Position numbers and translations under genes: made by a program. The notes under the pieces are model-generated. The model saw only the letters and a program-made list of their open reading frames with translations. It had not been told where the DNA came from and did no database searches. This document shows, one piece after another, positions 57,431-64,000 of a DNA stretch of 64,000 nt; position 1 is the stretch's first letter; every line of letters begins with the position of its first letter. This DNA comes from Bifidobacterium miconis (GTDB taxonomy: Bacteria; Actinomycetota; Actinomycetes; Actinomycetales; Bifidobacteriaceae), in NCBI RefSeq assembly GCF_019331735.1, contig NZ_JAHBBH010000012.1:1-64000 (forward strand), read 5' to 3'.

Positions 57431-59818
57431 TCAGCGGATGACGAGCGTGGTGAACGACCAGGCCGGCGCCGTGTACGTGCCGGACGCGAGGTCCGCCTCG
57501 TGGGCCGTCGGCCGGGTCGGCGATTCGGCGCCCTTGTCGCCCGCGTACGGATCGTCGCCGGTGAGCACGTTGGCGGTCGCGTTCGCGCGCGCAGCCTCGC
57601 TCACGCCGAGTTCGTCGAGCACCTGCGTCAGGTCGACGTCCGCCGCCTCCGGCAGTGCGTTGACGATGCGGATGTAGTCGACGCCGGCCTCCTCGTCGCG
57701 CGAGACGGACACGGTGCGGCGCGGTTCGTCGGGCACTTCGCGGCCTTCGGCGACGACTTCGCCGTTGATCGTGAGCTTCATCGTCTCGCCGCGATCGGCG
57801 ACGTCGACGCGTACGTCCCACACGGTGCCGGGACGCACGGCGTCCATCGACACTTCGGTGCCGGCGATGTTGTAGCCGGCGCCGTCGCGGATGAGGCCGA
57901 GGCCGAAGCCGCGGCCGAGCGACGTGCGGTTGTGGTTCTTGCCCGCAAGGTCGCCGGAGACGATGTTGACGCCCCACATGCCCTCGTGGTAGGTGACTTT
58001 GGCGCGGATCGTGTACGCGTCCGCGTGGAGGTCCACGCCGAGGTCGATCGGGCCGTTGCCGCGGTAGGAGACGTCCGGCAGGTCGACGCGCTGGCCGTCG
58101 GCGGTTTCGATGGAGAACTCGCTGAAGTCGGCGTGCGCGCCGCCGTCGATCTTGACGCCGATCGTGTCCGGCAGTTTGCGTCGGAACGCGGTCGTGCCGT
58201 CGATCGCGACCGGCCATGCGGTGTCGGCCGTAGTGGTCGCGTACATCTGCTGCACCCAGTAGCTGTACGGGTGGTAGACGTGCTCGTTGTCGAAGTAGAT
58301 GAGGTTCGGGTTCCAGCTGTCGTGGCCGTTCTTGCAGAACAGCGGCGCGTAGGACGCCATGTGCACGACGTCGCCGTTCAATTCCATGCGGCCCATGAAC
58401 GCGGCTTCGGACAGGCCGTTGATGAGGCCGGTGCCCCACGAGCCGTATTCGCCGAGGTAGACCTTCGGGCCCTGGCGGTCGGCGTCGTCGTAGTGGTCGA
58501 GGTTGTGGAACCACCAGCTCGGCGCCTGATAGGAGTGCTCGTCGACGATCGGAATGCCGGCTTCGCGCGCGTACGCCCAGCCCTGCTCGTAGTCCTGACC
58601 GCTCGGCGCGGGGCCGACGGTGCCGACGACGGTGATTTCAGGGTGCGCGGCCTTGACCACGTCGAAGATCTGCTGGAAGCGGTTCTTGAACACGTCGTCG
58701 ATGAGGTCCTCGTTGCCGATGCCGAGGTATTCGAGGCCGAACGGCTCCGGATGGCCCATTTCGGCGCGCTTGGCGGCCCATGCGTTGGTGGCCGGGTCGG
58801 CGTTGCAGAAGTCGATGAGGCCGAGCACCTCGTCGATGTAGGCGGGCATGTCCTCCTGCGCGACCGGCACCGGGCCTTGGCTCGTGTTCTGGCAGCTCGC
58901 GCCGGCCGGCAGTACGGGCAGGGGCTTCGCACCGATGGTTTCGCACAGGCGGAAGTACTCGTAGAAGCCGATGCGGAACGACTGGTGGTAGCCCCACACG
59001 TTGAAGTTGTGCGGGCGGTGCTCCACGTCGCCGATGGTGCGATCCCAGTGGTACATGTTGCTCATGCCGAGGCCGTGCGTGATGCAGCCTCCGGGGAAGC
59101 GCATGAAGCGCGGGTGCAGTTCGTCGAGCGCCTTCACCAGATCCGGACGGAAGTGTTCGAGGCCCTTGTACGTGGTGCGCGGCTCGCACGAGACGAAGTC
59201 CACGTCGACGACGCCGGGCTGGTCGAACGCGACGCGCAGCATGCCCTGCGACGCGACGACCGGCTTGTCGCCGGCGTCGTCGGACGCGTCGGCTTCCGGC
59301 ACGGTCAGTTCGGCGTGCAGCCACGACCAGTCGCCGCCCGCGTACGATGCCGGCGCGGTCAGTTCAGCCGTGGCGAGCGGCGTGCCGTCGTCGCCGACGA
59401 GCGCGACGGTCAGCGGCAGTTCGCGGTCGTGCGCGCGCGTCCACACGCTGAAGTCGTACGTTTCGCCGGCGCGGAACACCATGCCGTCGAAGCCGATGTT
59501 TTCGAGCGCGACCGGACCGCCGTCGACCGAGCCGACCTCGACGACCGCATAGTGCGGGTTTTCGGTCGCGACCGGCGCGGCCTCGCGCACGCCGAACGCG
59601 GCGAACGAGCCGGCGGGCACGATCTTGCGCCACGCGGTGTAGTTGCTCCAGTCGTTCTTGTCGGCGCGGTTGTATTCGAACGCGCCGTTCTGCACGAGCT
59701 CGCTGTTGAGGCCGCCGTCGCCCGAATAGCTGATGTCCTCGAAGAAAATGCCCCACAGATCGGTGCTGACCTTGCGCACGCCCGCCTTGTCGAGCGTCGC
59801 GACGAGTTTGTCCGTCAT
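57431..59818 (-). CDS. alpha-L-arabinofuranosidase, GH51
   Basis: Releases alpha-L-arabinofuranose from arabinan, arabinoxylan or arabinogalactan side chains. 795 residues, no signal peptide. The N-terminus LWGIFFEDISYSGDGGLNSE is followed by a carbohydrate-binding-like domain (about 90-220). The barrel has FMRFPGGCITHG, acid/base Glu in LGIGNEDL and nucleophile Glu in YLGEYGSWG. The C-terminal beta domain ends the protein. ATG 59818 follows AAAGGAGAC. GH27 lies 150 bp upstream on the same strand. Confidence 0.93.
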   Translation of the reverse strand: MTDKLVATLDKAGVRKVSTDLWGIFFEDISYSGDGGLNSELVQNGAFEYNRADKNDWSNYTAWRKIVPAGSFAAFGVREAAPVATENPHYAVVEVGSVDGGPVALENIGFDGMVFRAGETYDFSVWTRAHDRELPLTVALVGDDGTPLATAELTAPASYAGGDWSWLHAELTVPEADASDDAGDKPVVASQGMLRVAFDQPGVVDVDFVSCEPRTTYKGLEHFRPDLVKALDELHPRFMRFPGGCITHGLGMSNMYHWDRTIGDVEHRPHNFNVWGYHQSFRIGFYEYFRLCETIGAKPLPVLPAGASCQNTSQGPVPVAQEDMPAYIDEVLGLIDFCNADPATNAWAAKRAEMGHPEPFGLEYLGIGNEDLIDDVFKNRFQQIFDVVKAAHPEITVVGTVGPAPSGQDYEQGWAYAREAGIPIVDEHSYQAPSWWFHNLDHYDDADRQGPKVYLGEYGSWGTGLINGLSEAAFMGRMELNGDVVHMASYAPLFCKNGHDSWNPNLIYFDNEHVYHPYSYWVQQMYATTTADTAWPVAIDGTTAFRRKLPDTIGVKIDGGAHADFSEFSIETADGQRVDLPDVSYRGNGPIDLGVDLHADAYTIRAKVTYHEGMWGVNIVSGDLAGKNHNRTSLGRGFGLGLIRDGAGYNIAGTEVSMDAVRPGTVWDVRVDVADRGETMKLTINGEVVAEGREVPDEPRRTVSVSRDEEAGVDYIRIVNALPEAADVDLTQVLDELGVSEAARANATANVLTGDDPYAGDKGAESPTRPTAHEADLASGTYTAPAWSFTTLVIR

Positions 59819-59967
59819 GAAAAGTCTCCTTTGATGATTGATACAGGCTGCGTTATGGCAGCGGACGAAGAACGCGTGCGGCCGCCGTGCATCGGCAGGT
59901 GACAGCGTATTGGCATACGTCGAACCTGCTGATGTGCGGCGGACGCTCCGTTATTCGTTCGATGGGC

Positions 59968-61365
59968 TTACTTGCGATCAAGGGCGATCCAGAGAGCGCC
60001 GTGCGCCGGGATCGTGCCGGTGATGATGCGGTCCGCGCCTTCACCTTCGATGCGTACGTCGGCGGGCTTGCCGGGCGCGCCGGCGAACAGGTCGGTGAGC
60101 GTCCAGTCGTCGTCGCGCGCGTCGAGGCCGACGATGGACTGCAGCTGGATGTTGCCGCCGATCTCGAAGTCGTCGGAGCCGGTCCAGAACAGGGCCGCGT
60201 AGTGACCGCCGGCGTGCGCGGAGGGCGTGCCGTCGGCCCAGTCGGCCGCGTCGGCGGCCCACACGATGAATTCGCCGCGGTAGGAGTCGTCCTCCCACCA
60301 GTGCTTGAAGATGCGTTCGCGCACGGTTTCGCGGTTGTTGGTCGAGCCGGCGAGCACTTCGCGCAGGGCCGGATTGGCGAGCAGCGCGATCGTCTCGGGC
60401 GTGCTGGTCGGCAGGTCGCCGCCGACCATGAGCGGCGAGCGGCCCATGCACCACAGGGCGAGCAGCGTCTTCTGCTCGTCGAGCGTCAGACGGGACTGGC
60501 GGTCGTCGCCGCGCTCGGCGCGAAGGCCGATGTGGCCGAACGGCACCATGTCGGCGTCTGCCCAGTGACCGGTCGTCTGGAACGGAGCCCAGCGGGCGAG
60601 GCGCGCGAACTGCTGGTAGATGTCCTCCCAGCGGTCCCACAGGTCGTCGGAGATGCGCCACATCTGCGCGTTCTCGCGCAGGAAGTCGACGTAGCTGGTC
60701 GCGACCCAGCCGCCGGGAGAGAGGGACAGATCGATGGAACGGCCGTACTTGGCTTCGGCCTTGGCGATCGCACGGTGGTAGGCGGCGATCTCGTCGGAGT
60801 GGAACGGGGTCTGCATGTCGTCGACCTTGAGGAAGTCAAGCCCCCACGAGGCGAACAAGTCGAGCTGCGCGTCGTACCATGCCTGCGCGCCCGGATGCTT
60901 CTGGTTGAGGCCGTAGTTGTCGGGGTTCCACTTGCACACGTGTTCGAGGTCGACCACGTCCTTGGCGCCGTATTCGGTGCCGAGCACGGGCAGGTTCTTG
61001 TCGACGGCGATGCGCGGGATGCCGCGCATCATGTGCACGCCGAGCTTGAGACCCAGCTCGTGCACGGCGGCGGCGAGCGGGCCGAAGCCCTTGCCGTCGG
61101 CGGCGGACGGGAAGCGCACCGGATCGGGCAGCTGGCGGCCGTATTCGTCGAGGATGAGCGGCGCGTTGCTGTTGTAGCCGTGGGCGCGGGCGGTCGGGTC
61201 GTACCAGTCGATGTCGATGACCAGCGTGTCCCAGCCGGCGTCCTTGAGGTGTTCGGCCATGAACCGCGCGTTGGCGAGCACCTCCTCCTCGTTGACGGTG
61301 GTTCCGTAGGAATCCCAGCTGTTCCAGCCCATCGGCGGGCGCCATGCCTGAGGAAGATTCGCCAT
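59968..61365 (-). CDS. GH27 alpha-galactosidase or beta-L-arabinopyranosidase
   Basis: 465 residues, cytosolic. RPPMGWNSWDSYG opens the barrel. The nucleophile Asp lies in DFLKVDDMQ and the acid/base in WRISDDLWDRW; MGRSPLMVGGDLP and a C-terminal beta domain follow. GH27 contains both alpha-galactosidases and beta-L-arabinopyranosidases, which share stereochemistry. With a separate GH36 alpha-galactosidase in the window and arabinogalactan-type neighbours, the second activity is a real possibility. ATG 61365 has AGGT 7 nt upstream; an operator lies 38-57 bp before the start. Confidence 0.88.
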   Translation of the reverse strand: MANLPQAWRPPMGWNSWDSYGTTVNEEEVLANARFMAEHLKDAGWDTLVIDIDWYDPTARAHGYNSNAPLILDEYGRQLPDPVRFPSAADGKGFGPLAAAVHELGLKLGVHMMRGIPRIAVDKNLPVLGTEYGAKDVVDLEHVCKWNPDNYGLNQKHPGAQAWYDAQLDLFASWGLDFLKVDDMQTPFHSDEIAAYHRAIAKAEAKYGRSIDLSLSPGGWVATSYVDFLRENAQMWRISDDLWDRWEDIYQQFARLARWAPFQTTGHWADADMVPFGHIGLRAERGDDRQSRLTLDEQKTLLALWCMGRSPLMVGGDLPTSTPETIALLANPALREVLAGSTNNRETVRERIFKHWWEDDSYRGEFIVWAADAADWADGTPSAHAGGHYAALFWTGSDDFEIGGNIQLQSIVGLDARDDDWTLTDLFAGAPGKPADVRIEGEGADRIITGTIPAHGALWIALDRK

Positions 61366-61402
61366 TGTGACCTGCTTTCGTCTGTGTAGTAAATCGCAAG
61401 CT

Positions 61403-61422
61403 AATATGTACCGATACATATT
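61403..61422. promoter_or_regulatory. LacI-family operator upstream of GH27
   Basis: AATATGTACCGATACATATT, CG-centred, 8-bp arms. TACCGTTACAT at 61531-61541, 122 bp away on the LacI side, repeats one half-site. Likely bound by the adjacent LacI protein. Confidence 0.7.
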
Positions 61423-61641
61423 TTATCGGCAAATCTCAATACGACAACCGGCAAGCCTTTCGGAGAGTCGCCCAGCATTGCAACGTTCTGCGACACGCAA
61501 CCATGATTTTACAAGCGGCGATTTTCTGCATACCGTTACATAACTAAGTTGCATAATTGATGACGGTGCAGCCGGCGATGCACGGCAATGCCCCGTGCAC
61601 GGGCCGCGGCGACAAGCCGGACGACCGCAAAGGAGACAATC

Positions 61642-62769
61642 ATGGCAAACGGCAAAACGACACTGCGCGACGTGGCGGCCGCGGCCGGCGTCTCCCCTAT
61701 GACCGCGTCAAACGCGCTGCACGGCAAGGCCGGCGTCAAGGAATCGACGCGCGCCAAGGTCCTCGCCGCGGCCGAGCGGCTCGACTATCGCATCAACCTG
61801 ACGGCCAGCATGCTCAAGTCGGGCCGCAGCAACATCATCCACATCATCGTCAACGAATTCGATTCGCCGTTCTATTCCAAGCTCGTACAGGCGCTCGCCA
61901 CGGCGACCACCGAACGCGGCCTCACGCCGTTCGTCGAACAAACCCGATACTCGCCCACCGCGGCCGAACGCGCGCTCACCCGCAACCCGTTCTCCGACCA
62001 GCTGTTCGACGGCGAAATCATCCACGCCTCCGGCCTCGGCACCAACCTGCCGCTCGCCCGCATGAACGCCGGCCGGCCGCTCGTGCTCATCGACGGCTGC
62101 GAGGAAACGCCCAGCGTGGACACGGTGAACTTCCCCAACGAAGACGGCGCGCGGGCCGCCGTGCAGCATCTCATCGAACGCGGCTGCCGCCATATCGCGA
62201 TCGTCGGCGGCGAGTTCGTGCCGCGCGCAGAGCTCGCGCACGTCGAAACCTCGTACGGGCTGCGCCTGCGCGGAGCGAGCGGGGCCCTGCTCGACGCTGG
62301 GCTGGCATACGACGAGTCGATCATGTTCTACGGGTACAACAGCGACTACGGCATCAAGGCGGGCCACGCGATCGGCGACGCGATTCTCGCGGTCGGCGAA
62401 TCCTCCGGCAGGCCGTTCGACGGCGTGTTCTGCGCGAACGACTATGCGGCGTTCGGCGTGATCCGCGGGCTGAAGGACCGCGGGCTGCGCGTGCCGGACG
62501 ACGTGAAGGTGATCGGCATCGACGGCACGAGCTTCGGCGCGTATTCGACGCCGACGCTGAGCACCATTCAGGTCGACCTCGACCAGCTCGCCCAGTTCGC
62601 GCTCGATATGATCACGCGCCGCATCGAACGGCGCAACACCGTCAACGGCGCCGGAGCATCCACAGGTTCCGCCGGCGCGGACACCGGCTCCGTGGCCGAC
62701 GCGTCGGACCAGCCGACGCGCGCCACCATCGGCTACCGCCTCATCGCCCGCGAATCCACCGGCGCCTGA
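61642..62769 (+). CDS. LacI-family transcriptional regulator
   Basis: 375 residues. HTH and hinge: TTLRDVAAAAGVSPMTASNA, STRAKVLAAAERLDYRINLT. Periplasmic-binding-like core with IIHIIVNEFDSPFYSKLVQA, FCANDYAAFGVIRGLKDRGL and VIGIDGTSFGAYSTPTLSTI. A Gly/Ser/Ala/Thr-rich insertion lies near the C-terminus (about 338-360). ATG 61642 follows AAAGGAGAC. Divergent from GH27 across a region with matching operators, and convergent with GH78 (6 bp gap). Probably represses the glycosidase/symporter genes until an arabinogalactan-derived sugar binds. Confidence 0.92.
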   Translation: MANGKTTLRDVAAAAGVSPMTASNALHGKAGVKESTRAKVLAAAERLDYRINLTASMLKSGRSNIIHIIVNEFDSPFYSKLVQALATATTERGLTPFVEQTRYSPTAAERALTRNPFSDQLFDGEIIHASGLGTNLPLARMNAGRPLVLIDGCEETPSVDTVNFPNEDGARAAVQHLIERGCRHIAIVGGEFVPRAELAHVETSYGLRLRGASGALLDAGLAYDESIMFYGYNSDYGIKAGHAIGDAILAVGESSGRPFDGVFCANDYAAFGVIRGLKDRGLRVPDDVKVIGIDGTSFGAYSTPTLSTIQVDLDQLAQFALDMITRRIERRNTVNGAGASTGSAGADTGSVADASDQPTRATIGYRLIARESTGA

Positions 62770-62775
62770 CACGCA

Positions 62776-64000
62776 TCACCGCAAACGGAGGCGGTGAACG
62801 CCGCCTGCGAGCCGCGAACCCGCGACGCACCCGTCAGCATCCACGCCCAGCACCACGGTCACGCCCTCCGGCACCGTGACGTCAAGCGACACGACGCCAT
62901 CCTCGCTCTGCTTCCACGCCGCTTCGACGCGTCCGAACGGCGTCTCGTGCGAGGCCGATCCGAAGGTCAGGCCATGCGCGAGCGCGGCGGCGATCCGCGG
63001 AGCCACCACGACCTCGCGCCAGCCGGGCGCGGCGAGCCGCAGGCCGCCGATCGCGTCGTGCATCCACGAGGCCACCGAGCCGAGTGCGTAATGGTTGAAC
63101 GAGGTCATGTCTCCCGGGTTCACGTTGCCGTCGGGCAGCATCGAATCCCAGCGCTCCCACGTGGTCGTGGCTCCCATGCGCACCTGGTACAGCCACGAGG
63201 GGCACTTGTCGGACAGGAACAGCGAGAACGCCTCGTCCGCATGGCCGGTCGCGCACAGCGCATCCAGCACGTACGGCGTGCCGGCGAATCCGGTGCCGAC
63301 CACGAAACCGCGTTCGCGCACCAGTTCGGCGAGCCGCTCGCCCGCGATCGAGCGCAGCCGCGAACCGTCCTCCGCGTCGTCCAGCAGTTCGAGCGCGATG
63401 GCGAGCGCGTACGCGCACTGCGTGTCGGAGGTCATGCGACCGTCGCCGCGCACGAACCGCGCGCGGAATCCGGCGCGGATGTGCGCGGCCAGCCGGTCGT
63501 AGTACGCGGCGTCGTGCGCGGCATCACGCGCGGCGTCGCGTCTGCCCTCGGCCCGATCATCGCCGACGACGCGCAGCATGCGCGCGACGAGCGCGGCGGA
63601 GTGCGCGGCGAACGCGGTGGCGACGAGCGGCTTTTCGGTCATGGCGCGGGCCGCATCGTCGGGCGGGGCGGTCGGGTCGAGCCAGTCGCCGAGCTGTCCG
63701 CACCACACGTCGGGCTCGCGGTCCCACACACCGTCGTCGGACAGCAGCGCGGCCTCCTGGTCCGTCCAGCGGCGAATCAGCGGCAGATGCCGTCGCAGCA
63801 CGCCGGCGTCGCCGGTGGACATGTACATCGCCCACGGCACCATCACCGCGGCGTCGCCCCACAGCGCGACCGCATCGGGCTTACCCCAGCCCGGGTACGG
63901 GTACGGCACGTAGTAGGGCACGGTGCCCCACGTATCGGTTTCGATAGCCACGTCGTCGAGCCAGCTGTCAAGGAATCCGGTCACGTCGTACAGGTATTCG
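62776..64000 (-). CDS. GH78 alpha-L-rhamnosidase, 5' part beyond the window
   Basis: Removes terminal alpha-L-rhamnose. The visible 408 residues cover most of the (alpha/alpha)6 barrel and C-terminal domain: WLDDVAIETDTWGTVPYYVP, GWGKPDAVALWGDAAVMVPW, WCGQLGDWLDP, TTTWERWDSMLPDGNVNPGD, MTSFNHYALGSVASWMHDAI and the beta-sandwich tail. The reading frame stays open to the window edge (EYLYDV before the visible GTG), so the N-terminal beta domains lie outside; whole GH78 proteins usually have 800-1000 residues. Low-complexity DAARDAAHDAA insertion near the middle. Confidence 0.85.
   Translation of the reverse strand, partial: EYLYDVTGFLDSWLDDVAIETDTWGTVPYYVPYPYPGWGKPDAVALWGDAAVMVPWAMYMSTGDAGVLRRHLPLIRRWTDQEAALLSDDGVWDREPDVWCGQLGDWLDPTAPPDDAARAMTEKPLVATAFAAHSAALVARMLRVVGDDRAEGRRDAARDAAHDAAYYDRLAAHIRAGFRARFVRGDGRMTSDTQCAYALAIALELLDDAEDGSRLRSIAGERLAELVRERGFVVGTGFAGTPYVLDALCATGHADEAFSLFLSDKCPSWLYQVRMGATTTWERWDSMLPDGNVNPGDMTSFNHYALGSVASWMHDAIGGLRLAAPGWREVVVAPRIAAALAHGLTFGSASHETPFGRVEAAWKQSEDGVVSLDVTVPEGVTVVLGVDADGCVAGSRLAGGVHRLRLR

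Overview
The window reads as one contiguous piece of a high-GC actinobacterial chromosome, most probably Bifidobacterium. The evidence is codon use and GC, a NucS/EndoMS mismatch endonuclease, GlgE, a Maf-NUDIX fusion, an atpBEFHAGDC operon, a glucose-type PTS, and many intracellular glycosidases without signal peptides. The species cannot be named from the sequence. There is no integrase, transposase, phage module, rRNA or CRISPR array.

Layout. 1-1 kb: a DUF559 pseudogene among palindromic repeats. 1-4.4 kb: aldose 1-epimerase and a GH36 alpha-galactosidase, convergent and overlapping. 4.7-16.8 kb: mostly minus-strand housekeeping genes (Maf-NUDIX, thrB, hom, lysA, argS, a glycerophosphodiesterase, ridA), split by a plus-strand glucose PTS. 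In that PTS the EIIA part lies in the -1 frame behind a slippery heptamer. 16.8-24 kb: a gene-poor palindromic stretch, tRNA-Arg(CCG), a CYTH protein, a YbbN-like co-chaperone, two coupled envelope genes, an FKBP lipoprotein and nucS. 24-31.5 kb: the complete F0F1 ATP synthase operon. 32-39.6 kb: metA (acetyl-CoA type by its residue 111), initiator tRNA, an LPXTG surface protein, glgE, a small membrane protein and ppa. 39.8-44.4 kb: GH2 beta-galactosidase plus a DUF2264/GH154 protein. 44.5-55 kb: a dihydroorotate-dehydrogenase-like enzyme, a CPBP protease, a LuxR regulator with a frameshifted histidine kinase, DUF805, a YdbS/YdbT-like PH pair, RarD and a second DUF559 protein. 55.5-64 kb: GPH sugar symporter, GH51 arabinofuranosidase, GH27 alpha-galactosidase or beta-L-arabinopyranosidase, LacI regulator, and a GH78 alpha-L-rhamnosidase that runs off the window.

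How it fits together. The GH2, GH154, GH51, GH27 and GH78 enzymes cover the terminal sugars of plant type II arabinogalactan and gum arabic (rhamnose, glucuronate, galactose, arabinofuranose, and alpha-Gal or Arap). All look cytosolic, and a GPH symporter sits beside them. The GH2 and GH27 genes have palindromes upstream with the same CGATACATAT half-site. This is the best candidate for a less-described system here. argS, lysA, hom, thrB and metA form the aspartate-family amino-acid group.

A recurring theme is start codons placed exactly 6-7 nt after a TANNNT-like -10 box (galM, argS, CYTH, FKBP, metA, glgE, CPBP, luxR, rarD, DUF559). I take these as leaderless mRNAs and used them to choose several starts. 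Three reading frames are disrupted: the nonsense-mutated DUF559, the PTS EIICB/EIIA junction and the histidine kinase.
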